NCBI GenBank assembly: GCA_024399115.1
Contig: JAKSHZ010000012.1
Location: 1 to 46,128, forward strand
From: Bacilli bacterium
GTDB taxonomy: Bacteria > Bacillota_I > Bacilli_A > RFN20 > CAG-826
Reading direction: 5' to 3'
DNA length: 46,128 bases
Position numbers and translations under genes: made by a program. Shown piece after piece: positions 32,496-42,893 of this stretch. The notes under the pieces were generated by a model. It ran no database searches. It was given only the letters and a program-made list of their open reading frames with translations, and was not told the DNA's origin. How positions within the stretch are numbered: the stretch's first letter is position 1; every line of letters begins with the position of its first letter.

Positions 32496-32915
32496 ATGCC
32501 AACAATTAACCAATTGGTCCGTGCTGGAAGAGTTAACAAATCTTGGAAATCTAAATCACCAGCTTTAGGACAAAGATGGAACTCTTTAAAGAAAAAAGAG
32601 ACTGCACAACCTGCTGCTCAAAAACGTGGTGTTTGTACTCGTGTTGGTACTATGACACCTAAGAAACCTAACTCAGCATTAAGAAAATATGCCCGTGTTA
32701 GATTATCAAATGGATATGAAGTTACAGCTTACATCGGTGGTGAAGGCCATAACTTACAAGAACATAGTACTGTCATGATCCGTGGCGGCAGAGTTAAAGA
32801 TTTACCAGGTGTTCGTTACCATATCGTTAGAGGAACACTTGACTGCTCAGGTATCGAAAAAAGAAGACAAGGACGTTCTTTATATGGTACTAAGAGACCA
32901 AAGAGCAATGACTAA
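32496..32915 (+). CDS. rpsL: 30S ribosomal protein S12
   Basis: 139 residues from the ATG at 32496 (GAAAGGAG upstream; the in-frame start 15 bases earlier would disrupt the family N-terminus MPTINQLVR). It lies at the decoding centre. [11 protein letters not shown] and [14 protein letters not shown] keep the wild-type lysines that change in streptomycin resistance. First gene of the str operon. Confidence 0.97.
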   Translation: MPTINQLVRAGRVNKSWKSKSPALGQRWNSLKKKETAQPAAQKRGVCTRVGTMTPKKPNSALRKYARVRLSNGYEVTAYIGGEGHNLQEHSTVMIRGGRVKDLPGVRYHIVRGTLDCSGIEKRRQGRSLYGTKRPKSND

Positions 32916-32929
32916 GGAGGAAAGTAAAC

Positions 32930-33397
32930 ATGCGTAAAGGAAATGCTGTAAAACGTGATGTGTTACCAGATCCAATTTATAATTCAAAGCTCGTAACACG
33001 TTTAATTAACAAAATCATGCTTGATGGTAAGAAGGGAACTGCTCAAAACATTCTCTACACTGCTTTCAAGAAAATTGAAGACAAGACTGGCAAACCAGCA
33101 ATGGATGTTTTCGCAACAGCTATTGGCAACATCATGCCAGAAGTAGAACTTAAGATGAAACGTTTAGGTGGTGCAAACTTCCAAGTTCCAACTGAAGTTA
33201 CTAAAGAAAGAAAAGTCACTTTAGGTTTAAGATGGTTAGTCAACTATTCTAGACTTAGAAATGAAAAAACAATGGAAGACAGATTAGCTAACGAAATTAT
33301 CGATGCAGCTAATGGAACTGGTGCTTCTGTTAAGAAGAAAGAAGATACTCACAAGATGGCAGAAGCTAACAAGGCTTACAGCCATTATCGTTGGTAG
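32930..33397 (+). CDS. rpsG: 30S ribosomal protein S7
   Basis: 155 residues, the usual length. It nucleates assembly of the 30S head by binding 16S r[27 protein letters not shown], shown for position at about residues 11-34, and the C-terminal [15 protein letters not shown] are typical. A strong AAGGAGG site lies in the 14-base gap after rpsL. Confidence 0.97.
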   Translation: MRKGNAVKRDVLPDPIYNSKLVTRLINKIMLDGKKGTAQNILYTAFKKIEDKTGKPAMDVFATAIGNIMPEVELKMKRLGGANFQVPTEVTKERKVTLGLRWLVNYSRLRNEKTMEDRLANEIIDAANGTGASVKKKEDTHKMAEANKAYSHYRW

Positions 33398-33409
33398 TGG
33401 TAAACAAAT

Positions 33410-35491
33410 ATGGCAGACCGTGAATTTGATTTAGCACATACAAGGAATATCGGTATCATGGCTCACATCGATGCCGGTAAAACAACAACTACAGAAAGAA
33501 TTCTTTACTTCACAGGTAAGATCCATAAGATCGGCGAAACACACGATGGTTCCGCTACTATGGACTGGATGGCTCAAGAGCAAGAAAGAGGTATTACAAT
33601 TACTTCAGCTGCTACTACAGCTATGTGGAAAGGAAACAGAATCAACATCATCGATACTCCAGGACACGTCGACTTCACAGTTGAAGTTGAACGTTCACTT
33701 CGTGTTCTTGATGGTGCTGTCACTGTTCTTGATGGTAAGAACGGTGTTGAACCACAAACTGAAACAGTTTGGAGACAAGGTAGCAAATACGGTGTCCCTA
33801 GAATTGTTTTCGTTAACAAATTAGACGCTATTGGTGCTGACTACGATATGTCAGTCCGTTCACTTCATGACAGATTAGGCGCAAATGCAGCTGCTGTTCA
33901 ATTCCCAATCGGTATTGAATCAACTTTAACAGGCTGTGTCGACGTCATCGAACAAGTCGCTTATGTTTACTCAAGTGACGTTCATGAAGAACCAGTTAAA
34001 CAAGAAATCCCAGAAGATTTAAAAGCAAAAACTCAAGAATACAGAACAAAATTATTCGAAGCATTATCTAACTTCGATGAAGATATCTTAATGCTCGTTC
34101 TTGAAGGTCAAGAACCAACAATCGAACAAACTAAAGCTGCTATCCGTAGAGCTGTTTTAACAGGTGAATTCCACCCAGTCTTCTGTGGTTCTGCTTACAA
34201 AAACAAAAATATCCAAATGTTACTTGATGGTGTCGTCGAATACCTCCCAAGCCCATTAGATATCGCTCCTGCAAAAGGAACAGATGAAAATGACAACCCT
34301 ATCACTTGTGAACCAAGCGATAACGCTCCACTTGCTGCTTTAGCATTCAAGATTGCTACTGACCCATTCATTGGTAGATTAGCATATGTCCGTGTCTATA
34401 GTGGTGTTTTAAAAGCTGGTAGCTACGTCATGAACTCAACAAAAGGTGTCAAAGAAAGAATTGGCCGTTTAGTCTTAATGCACTCTAACCACAGACAAGA
34501 AGTTGAAGAACTCCACGCTGGTGATATCGGTGCTGTTGTCGGACTTAAGAGCACAATCACAGGTGACACACTTTGTGATGAAAAAGGTGGCATTATCTTA
34601 GAGAGAATGGAATTCCCAGATCCAGTTATCGAAGAAGCTGTTGAACCTAAGACAAAAGCTGACCAAGAAAAAATGACAATTGCTTTAGCAAAATTAGCTG
34701 AAGAAGACCCAACTTTCCGTGTTAGAACTAACGCTGAAACAGGTCAAACATTAATCGCTGGTGTCGGTGAATTACACTTAGACATCATCGTCGACCGTAT
34801 GAAGAGAGAATTCGGTGTTCAAGTTAACGTCGGTGCTCCTCAAGTCGAATACAAAGAAACAATCAAAGGCACTGCAGATTGTGAAGGTAAATACATTAAG
34901 CAATCTGGTGGTCGTGGTCAATACGGTCACGTTTGGATCAAGTTTGAACCAAACCCAGGCAAAGGTTATGAATTCGTCGACGCAGTCGTCGGTGGTAGTG
35001 TTCCTAGAGAATACATTAAACCAACTGATGATGGCTTAAAGGATTCATTAAAGAGAGGTTTAGTCGCTGGTTTCGAAGTAATGGACATCAAAGCAACATT
35101 ATTTGATGGTTCTTACCACGATGTCGACTCATCTGAAGCTGCTTACAAAATCGCTGCATCTATGGCATTAAAAGAAGCTGCAAGAAAATGTCAACCAGTC
35201 ATCCTTGAACCAATCATGAAAATTGAAGTTACAGTTCCTGAACAATATTATGGTGATGTCCTCGGTGATATCTCTCGTAGAAGAGGTAACATGACAGGTG
35301 AATCTCAAAGAGCAAACGCTAAGATTATCGAAGCTGAAGTTCCATTATCAGAAATGTTCGGCTACGTCACAGACTTACGTTCTATGACTCAAGGTAGAGG
35401 TAACTACGTCATGCAATTCGATCACTATGGCGAATGCCCAAGATTCGTTGCTGACGAAATTATTAAAAAGAGCGGAATGTCTGCTCGCTAA
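33410..35491 (+). CDS. fusA: Elongation factor G
   Basis: 693 residues. The GTPase moves tRNA and mRNA through the ribosome. GTP motifs: AHIDAGKTT (G1), DTPGHVDF (G3) and NKLD (G4). All five domains appear to be present. It starts 12 bases after rpsG without a recognisable Shine-Dalgarno (GTGGTAAACAAAT), so it may depend on coupling to rpsG. Two hairpins follow before tuf. Confidence 0.97.
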   Translation: MADREFDLAHTRNIGIMAHIDAGKTTTTERILYFTGKIHKIGETHDGSATMDWMAQEQERGITITSAATTAMWKGNRINIIDTPGHVDFTVEVERSLRVLDGAVTVLDGKNGVEPQTETVWRQGSKYGVPRIVFVNKLDAIGADYDMSVRSLHDRLGANAAAVQFPIGIESTLTGCVDVIEQVAYVYSSDVHEEPVKQEIPEDLKAKTQEYRTKLFEALSNFDEDILMLVLEGQEPTIEQTKAAIRRAVLTGEFHPVFCGSAYKNKNIQMLLDGVVEYLPSPLDIAPAKGTDENDNPITCEPSDNAPLAALAFKIATDPFIGRLAYVRVYSGVLKAGSYVMNSTKGVKERIGRLVLMHSNHRQEVEELHAGDIGAVVGLKSTITGDTLCDEKGGIILERMEFPDPVIEEAVEPKTKADQEKMTIALAKLAEEDPTFRVRTNAETGQTLIAGVGELHLDIIVDRMKREFGVQVNVGAPQVEYKETIKGTADCEGKYIKQSGGRGQYGHVWIKFEPNPGKGYEFVDAVVGGSVPREYIKPTDDGLKDSLKRGLVAGFEVMDIKATLFDGSYHDVDSSEAAYKIAASMALKEAARKCQPVILEPIMKIEVTVPEQYYGDVLGDISRRRGNMTGESQRANAKIIEAEVPLSEMFGYVTDLRSMTQGRGNYVMQFDHYGECPRFVADEIIKKSGMSAR

Positions 35492-35497
35492 AAAACA

Positions 35498-35557
35498 AAT
35501 AGGCTTTATAAAAGTCTATTGCACAATAAACTCAAATGCCGTATTATGAGTTTGTTG
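35498..35557 (+). other. Two intercistronic hairpins between fusA and tuf
   Basis: AATAGGCTTT/AAAGTCTATT (35498-35507 with 35511-35520) and CAATAAACTCA/TGAGTTTGTTG (35524-35534 with 35547-35557). Neither has a T-run. They are possible RNA processing sites that would let tuf be expressed apart from the operon. Confidence 0.45.
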
Positions 35558-35592
35558 TAAAACGTGATTTTTATTGAAAGGAAAATTTAATT

Positions 35593-36777
35593 ATGGCAAA
35601 ACAAGCATTTGACAGATCTAAAGAACACGTTAATATTGGTACTATTGGCCACGTCGACCATGGTAAAACAACATTAACTGCTGCTATTACAACTGTCTTA
35701 GCAAAACATGGTGGTGCTGAAGTCAAGAGATATGACGAAATCGATGCTGCACCAGAAGAAAAAGCTCGTGGTATTACAATTAACACAGCTCACATCGAAT
35801 ATCAAACTGCAACACGTCACTACGCTCACGTCGACTGCCCAGGCCACGCTGACTATGTTAAAAACATGATCACTGGTGCTGCACAAATGGATGGCGCAAT
35901 CCTCGTTGTTGCTGGTACTGATGGCGTTATGCCACAAACTCGTGAACACATCTTACTTGCTCGTCAAGTCGGTGTTCCATACATTGTTGTCTTCATCAAC
36001 AAGACAGACTTAGTTGACGATCCAGAATTATTAGACTTAGTCGAAATGGACGTCCGTGACTTATTAAATAGCTACGGCTTCCCAGGTGACGATGTTCCAG
36101 TCGTTCGTGGTTCAGCAAGAAAAGCTCTCGATGGTGATGCAGAAGCTCAAGCTCAAATCGAAGAATTAATGGCAGCTGTTGACTCTTATGTCCCAGCTCC
36201 AGCACGTGATACAGATAAGCCATTCTTACTTGCTATCGAAGACGTTATGACTATCTCAGGTCGTGGTACTGTTGTTACAGGCCGTGTCGAAAGAGGTCAA
36301 GCAAAATTAGGCGAAGCTGTTGAAATCGTCGGTGTTAGAGAAACACAAAACTCAGTTATTACAGGTCTTGAATCATTCCGTAAAACTTGTGACTTCGTCC
36401 AAGCTGGTGATAACGTTGGTGTCCTTTTAAGAGGTATCAACCGTGATCAAGTACAACGTGGTCAAGTCTTAGCAAAACCAGGTTCAGTTACTCCACACTC
36501 AAAATTCAAAGGTCAAGTTTACGTCCTTTCTAAAGAAGAAGGTGGCCGTCATACTGCATTCTTAAGCAACTACCGTCCACAATTCTACTTCAGAACAACT
36601 GACGTTACTGGTGTTATCACACTCCCTGCAGGTGTCGAAATGGTCATGCCTGGCGATAACGTTGAATTAACAGTTGAATTAATTCACCCAATCGCTATGG
36701 AAAATGGTACAAAGTTCTCAATCCGTGAAGGTGGTAGAACAGTCGGCGCTGGTACAGTTGCTGAAATCATTAAGTAA
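35593..36777 (+). CDS. tuf: Elongation factor Tu
   Basis: 394 residues. The GTPase delivers aminoacyl-tRNA to the ribosome. Motifs: [17 protein letters not shown] and NKTD; the domain II segment [14 protein letters not shown] is canonical. The ribosome site GAAAGGA is present. Last gene of the str operon, ended by a strong terminator. Confidence 0.97.
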   Translation: MAKQAFDRSKEHVNIGTIGHVDHGKTTLTAAITTVLAKHGGAEVKRYDEIDAAPEEKARGITINTAHIEYQTATRHYAHVDCPGHADYVKNMITGAAQMDGAILVVAGTDGVMPQTREHILLARQVGVPYIVVFINKTDLVDDPELLDLVEMDVRDLLNSYGFPGDDVPVVRGSARKALDGDAEAQAQIEELMAAVDSYVPAPARDTDKPFLLAIEDVMTISGRGTVVTGRVERGQAKLGEAVEIVGVRETQNSVITGLESFRKTCDFVQAGDNVGVLLRGINRDQVQRGQVLAKPGSVTPHSKFKGQVYVLSKEEGGRHTAFLSNYRPQFYFRTTDVTGVITLPAGVEMVMPGDNVELTVELIHPIAMENGTKFSIREGGRTVGAGTVAEIIK

Positions 36778-36802
36778 TTTAAACTTAAGATTAAACTGAA
36801 TG

Positions 36803-36831
36803 AGCGAATCTCGTATGAGGTTCGCTTTTTT
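36803..36831 (+). terminator. str operon terminator
   Basis: AGCGAA-CTC pairs with GAG-TTCGCT (36803-36826), followed by a T-run. Confidence 0.92.
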
Positions 36832-36832
36832 C

Positions 36833-36886
36833 TTTGTAAAATTTACAAATTTTTTTCTTTTATTTATAAATAAAAGTTTATATAAT
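36833..36886 (+). promoter_or_regulatory. Two AT-rich palindromes and -10 box before the RDD gene
   Basis: TTTGTAAAATTTACAAA (36833-36849) and an 18-base perfect palindrome at 36858-36875 (TTTTATTTATAAATAAAA) sit just upstream of TATAAT (36881-36886). The start codon is 10 bases after the -10, so the message could have only a few leader bases. Confidence 0.45.
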
Positions 36887-36896
36887 TTAGGCGGTT

Positions 36897-37655
36897 ATGA
36901 TTTACGACTTACAAAAAGGTAGCTTAATCAAAAGAATCTCAGCATTCTTACTCGATTTTGTTTTAATAGCAATAATTGCAACTTTCTTTGCCTGGATTGT
37001 ATCTTTAATTACCAACTATTCATCAATTTTACAAGAATTCAATGGACATTATGCAAGATATGAAGCCATGTATGGTATTTCATTAACCGATCCAAAGCTA
37101 TTCGAAACATACACAGAAGAACAATTAGCAACATATAAAGACGCTATAAATGCTATGAATGCCGACCCAGAAGTAATCAAGTGTTGGGGTTTAGTTTCTA
37201 ACCTCCCAGTGATTATGGTATCAGTCGGTTTTTTAATGGCTTGTCTCATCGTTGAGTTTATAGTACCTATTATTTTTAAGAATGGTCAAACAGTTGGAAA
37301 AAAAGTATTTAAACTTGGTGTTATCAATGAAAATGGAGTTATTTGTACTAAATTTCAAATGTTCGCACGCGCGATATTGGGCAAGTACACGATAGAATAT
37401 ATGATTCCAGGTATCATTATTGTTATGATGGGGCTTGGAACTATTGGATTTATCGGGCCAATTATCTTGTTAGCAATTATCGGAACCAACATTGGTGTTG
37501 TAATTGCTAATCCAAACAGACCATTCATTCATGACTTGGTCGCAAGAACGGTTGTATGTGATTTATCTACTCAGAAGACATTCCAAACTTATGAAGAGAT
37601 GATTGCATATAGAGAACAAATTGATAAGGAAATCGCAGAAAGATCTGTGTATTAA
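36897..37655 (+). CDS. RDD-family membrane protein
   Basis: 252 residues with about five hydrophobic segments. The RDD pattern is visible: Arg and Asp in LIKRISAFLLDFVLI, the NGQTVGKKVFKLGVINENG segment after the middle helix, and Asp in PFIHDLVARTVV. Function of the family is varied (some proposed as ion or osmolyte exchangers); none can be assigned here. A soluble-looking loop at about 45-95 separates helix 1 from helix 2. Only a weak AGGCGG precedes the start. Confidence 0.85.
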   Translation: MIYDLQKGSLIKRISAFLLDFVLIAIIATFFAWIVSLITNYSSILQEFNGHYARYEAMYGISLTDPKLFETYTEEQLATYKDAINAMNADPEVIKCWGLVSNLPVIMVSVGFLMACLIVEFIVPIIFKNGQTVGKKVFKLGVINENGVICTKFQMFARAILGKYTIEYMIPGIIIVMMGLGTIGFIGPIILLAIIGTNIGVVIANPNRPFIHDLVARTVVCDLSTQKTFQTYEEMIAYREQIDKEIAERSVY

Positions 37656-37666
37656 TAGGAGGTAGC

Positions 37667-38155
37667 ATGGATATTAAAACAAGAATTAGAAACATTTCAA
37701 TGATAGTGGGAATTGCTGCAATATCAGCAGTTGGCTTATTCTTCATTCTATTTGTTGACTTGTACTTAAGAGGAGATAGTGGAGAACTATTTATTGGAAT
37801 CATTCTTCCATTAGCAAGTGTTGTATTGTTAATCTTGGCAGAATCATTCAAACATAAACCTGTTGTCTTCTACATAATGAAAGCAGCAGCAATCTTATTC
37901 GCAATTGGATTCATTATTTATGCATTTAAATTTATGAGTAGTGAAACTTTCGAAAATACTAAAACGTTCTTCAAATTAACTAGAACTTATGACGGTAAAA
38001 AAGTCTTCTTCTTAAATAGTGAGAAGTTTAATGACGGAATTGACATTCCATTCAATAAAGTTCCAATATACGTGACTATGATTGTTGTCGCATTTATCGG
38101 AACTATCGGAACTGCTGTTAATACTGCAGCAAACGCTGTAGTTGGATTAGATTAA
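37667..38155 (+). CDS. Small membrane protein of unknown function
   Basis: 162 residues with four probable membrane helices (about 8-30, 39-57, 65-84 and 130-155) and a polar loop between the last two. No family recognised. A strong TAGGAGG lies in the 11-base gap after the RDD gene, and the ABC transporter ATPase gene follows after 15 bases, so it may be co-transcribed with both. Confidence 0.6.
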   Translation: MDIKTRIRNISMIVGIAAISAVGLFFILFVDLYLRGDSGELFIGIILPLASVVLLILAESFKHKPVVFYIMKAAAILFAIGFIIYAFKFMSSETFENTKTFFKLTRTYDGKKVFFLNSEKFNDGIDIPFNKVPIYVTMIVVAFIGTIGTAVNTAANAVVGLD

Positions 38156-38170
38156 AAAAGGAGATTAAAG

Positions 38171-39460
38171 ATGAAACTTAAATTAGAAGGAATTACAAAA
38201 GTCTTTGCAAGTAGAAGACAAAAAGGTAAGGAAGTTACTGCTGTTAATAACTTCACTTATGAATTTCCAGATGGACAGCTCGTTGGTTTATTAGGACCTT
38301 CAGGTTGTGGCAAATCAACTACTCTTTATATGATTTGTGGCTTACAAAAACCAACAAAAGGTAAAATTTTCTTCGGTGATGATGACGTTACAGAATTAAC
38401 TCCTGAAAATAGAGGTGTTGGCTTAGTCTTCCAAAACTACGCATTATACCCACACATGTCAGTTAAACAAAACATCATGTTCCCATTAGAAAACTTAAAA
38501 GGCGCAGACAAATTAAATAAAGATGAAATGTTAAAACGTGCTTACGACGCTGCTAAGTTAGTTCAAATTGATGACTTAATGGATCGTAAACCTTCAGAAT
38601 TATCTGGTGGTCAACAACAACGTGTCGCTATTGCACGTGCGCTTGTTAAGATGCCAAGAGTTCTCTTATTAGACGAACCATTATCAAACTTAGATGCTCG
38701 TTTAAGATTACAAACTCGTGAAGAAATCAAACGTATTCAAAGAGAAACAGGAATTACAACAGTCTTCGTCACTCACGATCAAGATGAAGCTATGTCAATT
38801 TCTGACCAAATTGTTGTCATGAAAAGAGCCCTTGTTCAACAAATTGGTAAACCACAAGACGTTTACGATAACCCAGCAAACTTATTCGTCGCTAAGTTCT
38901 TAGGTGTTCCACCAATTAACGTATTTAAAGGCGAAGTTAAGAATAATAAACTCTACATCGACGGCAAAGAAATTATGCCATTCAAAGGTGTTGAAAAATC
39001 ATATGAAGATTCAGTTGTCACATTAAAAGAAAAGATTAATTACTTCATTGAAAACGCTAGAGACGTCGAAAAAGAAAAATATGCAGCAGCTGCTCAAAGC
39101 GGTGACACAACTGGTTTAGATGAATTCGAAGATTCAATCTTCCTCGAATTATTAGATCAACAAAAGAAATTAAACGCTGCAATTGAAGCTAAAGTTTATA
39201 ACGTTTATGTCGGTATTAGACCAGAAGGGTTTATCTTAGATGATAACGGTAACTTCCCACTCGAATTAGATAAGGTTGAAGTTATGGGTAGAGATATCTC
39301 CCTTATCTGTAAGTCACCAGCTGCTCAATCTCCAACAGTTAGAGCAATCATCAGCTCAGACTTCAAGATCAGTGAAGATACAAAAGAAGTCAAATTCAAT
39401 CTCAAACCACATAAAGTATTCGTCTTTAACGGAGAAACAGAAGAAAGGATTATTGGATAA
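38171..39460 (+). CDS. Sugar-type ABC transporter ATP-binding protein (MsmK/UgpC/MalK-like)
   Basis: 429 residues, energising the two permeases downstream. Walker A GPSGCGKST (42-50), Q-loop LVFQNYALYPHMS, signature LSGGQQQR (about 143), Walker B VLLLDEPLSNLDA and the switch His in FVTHDQDEA are all present. The C-terminal TOBE domain is split by an extra, charged, helical block of about 65 residues (about 278-343) between GKEIMPF and VYVGIRPEGF; MsmK proteins are usually near 370-380. The ribosome site AAAAGGAG is good. Confidence 0.93.
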   Translation: MKLKLEGITKVFASRRQKGKEVTAVNNFTYEFPDGQLVGLLGPSGCGKSTTLYMICGLQKPTKGKIFFGDDDVTELTPENRGVGLVFQNYALYPHMSVKQNIMFPLENLKGADKLNKDEMLKRAYDAAKLVQIDDLMDRKPSELSGGQQQRVAIARALVKMPRVLLLDEPLSNLDARLRLQTREEIKRIQRETGITTVFVTHDQDEAMSISDQIVVMKRALVQQIGKPQDVYDNPANLFVAKFLGVPPINVFKGEVKNNKLYIDGKEIMPFKGVEKSYEDSVVTLKEKINYFIENARDVEKEKYAAAAQSGDTTGLDEFEDSIFLELLDQQKKLNAAIEAKVYNVYVGIRPEGFILDDNGNFPLELDKVEVMGRDISLICKSPAAQSPTVRAIISSDFKISEDTKEVKFNLKPHKVFVFNGETEERIIG

Positions 39461-39463
39461 TTT

Positions 39464-40408
39464 ATGGTAGAAGGCAAAAACCAATGGAAAGCCTGGATAT
39501 ACCTTCTTCCTTGCTTAATCCTATTATTAATATTTACTGTATATCCTATTATAAATACAGTTAGAATGGCTTTTTTAAACGGCTATAACGGTATGATGGC
39601 CGTCGGTGGGGAAAAATTCTCATTCGGTGTTAAGAACTTCGTCGATGTTATTACATATAAAGAATTCTTAACTTGTTTGAAAAACACAATGTTACTTTGT
39701 GTTATCACAGTTCCGGTATCTACTTTATTGGCTTTATTAATTGCAGTTTGTTTAAACTCAATCAAACCATTAAATAGATTATTGCAAACAATTTACTTCA
39801 TTCCTTACGTAACTAACTCAATCGCTATTGGTATGGTCTTCGCAGCTATGTTCAATATCGTTGGTTCATTCTTCGGAACTCCAAACGAAATCGTTACTAC
39901 TGCAGGTATCATCAACAATATCATTGAAGCGTTTGGTGGAACAAAAGTTAACTGGATCAACGCTGGTTCAACATATGCAGCTAACATGACAGTCATGGTT
40001 ATCTACATTGTTTGGAACGCTCTTCCATTTAAGATCTTAATTCTCTTAGGTGGTCTTCAATCAGTTAATAAACAATATTATGACGCTGCAAAGATCGATG
40101 GAACTTCTAGAAGCAGAACATTCTGGAGAATCACAGTTCCTCTCTTATCTCCTATGATCGCATACGTCATCATTACTGGTTTCATTGGTGGATTTAAGGA
40201 ATACTCAAGTATCATCGGTATCTTCGGTGAAACATTAGGTCCTGCAAGTGCACCTTATAGCTTAAACACAATGGTCGGTTACATCTATAGATCCTTATCT
40301 TTAGGAAATGAAGGTAAGGCAAGTGCTGCCGCAATCATCCTCTTTGGTATCATCTTAGTTGTTACACTCATTCAACTATATGTCCAAAAGAAGAGAGTAC
40401 ATTATTAG
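39464..40408 (+). CDS. ABC transporter permease, MalF/UgpA type
   Basis: 314 residues with six membrane helices. The cytoplasmic coupling (EAA) loop reads YYDAAKIDGTSRSRTFWRITVPLLSP, about residues 205-230, the contact to the ATPase. It starts 3 bases after the ATPase stop. Together with the next gene it forms the import channel. The substrate class is sugar or glycerol-phosphate-like by family, but the operon context hints at nucleotide-derived compounds. Confidence 0.92.
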   Translation: MVEGKNQWKAWIYLLPCLILLLIFTVYPIINTVRMAFLNGYNGMMAVGGEKFSFGVKNFVDVITYKEFLTCLKNTMLLCVITVPVSTLLALLIAVCLNSIKPLNRLLQTIYFIPYVTNSIAIGMVFAAMFNIVGSFFGTPNEIVTTAGIINNIIEAFGGTKVNWINAGSTYAANMTVMVIYIVWNALPFKILILLGGLQSVNKQYYDAAKIDGTSRSRTFWRITVPLLSPMIAYVIITGFIGGFKEYSSIIGIFGETLGPASAPYSLNTMVGYIYRSLSLGNEGKASAAAIILFGIILVVTLIQLYVQKKRVHY

Positions 40409-40420
40409 GAGGGCGTGAAT

Positions 40421-41305
40421 ATGGCAACAAGAACCATGAAAGAAAGAAACATGTCCGATATCAAGAATAGTCAACGTATTGTTAAAATCGTTATTACTAC
40501 TCTTATCTATGTATTCTTAATTGCAGTCGCAATCAGTGTCTTATTCCCATTCTATTGGATGATCAACTCATCTCTTAAATCTCTTGGTGAATATAGACTT
40601 ACAGTTCCTACATTTTTCCCAAAGAAAATCATTTGGGGGAACTATGCTGAAGCATTCAATGCTGCAAATTTAGGAACATTATTCCTCAACACATTATTCG
40701 TTGGTTTAGTATCAACTGCTTTATCTCTTGTTATTACAGTCTTATCTGCATTTGCATTTGCAAGACTTGAATTCAAAGGTAAGAACGCATTGTTCGCTGC
40801 ATTACTTGCAACAATGATGATTCCAGGCGAATTATTCACAATTACAAACTATCAAACAGTCACTCACTTAGGCTGGTTAAACAGTTATACTGTCTTAATT
40901 ATTCCTATGTTAGTTAGCGTCTTCTATATCTACTTATTAAGACAAAACTTCTTACAAATTCCTAACGAACTTTACTTAGCTGCAAAGGTCGACGGAACTA
41001 GTGACTTAAAATACTTATGGAAAGTTATGATTCCTTTAGCTCTTCCAACTTTAATCTCTATTACAATTTTAAAGATGATGGGCTCATGGAATGCTTATAT
41101 TTGGCCACGTTTAGTCGCAAACGATGGCGCCCACAGCTTAATTACGAACGGATTACGTAATTCATTCACTGATACTTCAGGCGATGTTAATTACCCAGTT
41201 CAAATGGCTGCAGTTGCATTAGTTTCCCTTCCACTCTTCTTAGTGTTTATCTTCTTACGTAAGTACATTATGAAAGGTGTCAGTAGAAGCGGAATCAAAG
41301 GTTAA
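40421..41305 (+). CDS. ABC transporter permease, MalG/UgpE type
   Basis: 294 residues from the ATG at 40421. AGGAGGG (40407-40413), overlapping the stop of the previous gene, is seven bases away, whereas the GTG at 40415 is too close. Six membrane helices; the EAA loop is LYLAAKVDGTSDLKYLWKVMIPLALP, about residues 187-212. Partner of the preceding permease. Confidence 0.93.
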   Translation: MATRTMKERNMSDIKNSQRIVKIVITTLIYVFLIAVAISVLFPFYWMINSSLKSLGEYRLTVPTFFPKKIIWGNYAEAFNAANLGTLFLNTLFVGLVSTALSLVITVLSAFAFARLEFKGKNALFAALLATMMIPGELFTITNYQTVTHLGWLNSYTVLIIPMLVSVFYIYLLRQNFLQIPNELYLAAKVDGTSDLKYLWKVMIPLALPTLISITILKMMGSWNAYIWPRLVANDGAHSLITNGLRNSFTDTSGDVNYPVQMAAVALVSLPLFLVFIFLRKYIMKGVSRSGIKG

Positions 41306-41330
41306 TAACAATTTGTTTAGGAGGTTATAT

Positions 41331-42872
41331 ATGAACAAATTCAAGAAATTTGGTGCTAGTTTCGTCTCATTAGCAGCAATCTTCGGAATGGTCGCATGTG
41401 GTGCGGATGACTACAGCGGTGAAGATTTTATCTCAATTGAAGACGTTATTGCACACGCAAAAACTCTTTCTTCAGCATCAGGAAGCGGAGATTCAACTGA
41501 AAAGACAGCAACTCCAAACTTCAATGTCCCAGAAGAAGGATATGATGGAAGTGAAGTTGAAATCACATTCTATTCAACACAAGGTTCAAACTTAAAAGAA
41601 ATTACAGACAAGTACATTGAAAAATTCAATGAAACTTATCCAAACATCAAAGTTACACACTCATCAATCGGCGGTTATGATGATGTTCGTGACCAAATCA
41701 AAACTGAAATCCCAGTTAAGAATCAACCAAACATTGCGTACTGCTACCCAGATCACGTTGCTCTTTATAACTTATCTAGAGCAGTTGTTCAACTTGATAA
41801 CTTAATCGATTCAACAATCTCTGATGGTAATGGTGGCGTCCTTGGTCTAACAGCTGCACAAAAAGCAGACTTCATTCAAGGTTACTACGATGAAGGTAGA
41901 CAATTTGGTGATGGCTTAATGTACTCTATGCCATATTCAAAATCTACTGAAGTTTTATACTATAACGTTGAAGCTTTTAATGATGCTGGCGTTACAGTTC
42001 CAACTCACTGGTTTACTGAAAGTGAAACAGACACAACTTCAATGGAATATGTCTGTGAAAAATTAAAAGAAAAATATCCAAATGATATTCCTCTTGGTTA
42101 CGACTCAGAAGCTAACTGGATGATCACAATGGCTGAACAATGTGGTTCTGATTATACATCTGCAACAGGTAGTCACTTCACATTTGATAACACAACAAAT
42201 AAAGCAATCGCAAAGAGATTTGCTGAATGGTATAACAAAGGTTGGGTCACAACTCAAACTTTATATGGTGCATATACATCAGGCTTATTCATTGCTGATG
42301 GTAGTGAAACTTCTCCAACAAGAAGCTTTATGTCTATCGGTTCTTCAGCTGGTGCTAACCACCAAGTTCCTGCAAAAGTTGATAACGCATATCCATTCAC
42401 TGTCGGTATCACTTCAATCCCACAAATGTGTGAAAACAATAAGAAAGTTATTTCTCAAGGACCATCAGTTTGTGTCTTTAAGAAATCAAACCCTCAAGAA
42501 GTTGTTGCTTCATGGTTACTAGTTAAATATTTAACTACAAACGTTGCATATCAAGCTGAATTCGGTAAAGCTTCAGGTTATGTTCCAGTTTTAAAGAGTG
42601 TTGCAGAAGATGCAACTTATGCTGCACACATTGCTAATGCAACAAAAGGTAACGACTACGCTACAGCATTAGCTGCTAAGGTCTGTTTAGAACAAGAATC
42701 AGCTTACTACACATCACCAGCATTCAACGGTTCATCTATGGCTCGTGATCAAATTGGTAAAGCTCTTCCAAAGATTCTCTCTGGCTACTCTGGTAAGACT
42801 AACGAAGAAGTTAATAAGTTCATCAACCAAACATTCCACGAAGCAGTTGTTGAATGTGAACAATCAATCTAA
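41331..42872 (+). CDS. Extracellular solute-binding lipoprotein, family 1
   Basis: 513 residues from the ATG at 41331 with AGGAGG upstream. Lipobox MVAC. An N-terminal linker (about 22-70) precedes the family 1 fold opening EVEITFYSTQGSNLKEITDKY, about residues 82-102, and IAYCYPDHVALYNLS near 138. It would capture the ligand and deliver it to the MalF/MalG-type channel. It is longer than most sugar-binding proteins (about 420) and the ligand is not evident. Confidence 0.9.
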   Translation: MNKFKKFGASFVSLAAIFGMVACGADDYSGEDFISIEDVIAHAKTLSSASGSGDSTEKTATPNFNVPEEGYDGSEVEITFYSTQGSNLKEITDKYIEKFNETYPNIKVTHSSIGGYDDVRDQIKTEIPVKNQPNIAYCYPDHVALYNLSRAVVQLDNLIDSTISDGNGGVLGLTAAQKADFIQGYYDEGRQFGDGLMYSMPYSKSTEVLYYNVEAFNDAGVTVPTHWFTESETDTTSMEYVCEKLKEKYPNDIPLGYDSEANWMITMAEQCGSDYTSATGSHFTFDNTTNKAIAKRFAEWYNKGWVTTQTLYGAYTSGLFIADGSETSPTRSFMSIGSSAGANHQVPAKVDNAYPFTVGITSIPQMCENNKKVISQGPSVCVFKKSNPQEVVASWLLVKYLTTNVAYQAEFGKASGYVPVLKSVAEDATYAAHIANATKGNDYATALAAKVCLEQESAYYTSPAFNGSSMARDQIGKALPKILSGYSGKTNEEVNKFINQTFHEAVVECEQSI

Positions 42873-42893
42873 TTTATAAAAACGGGTAAGAAT

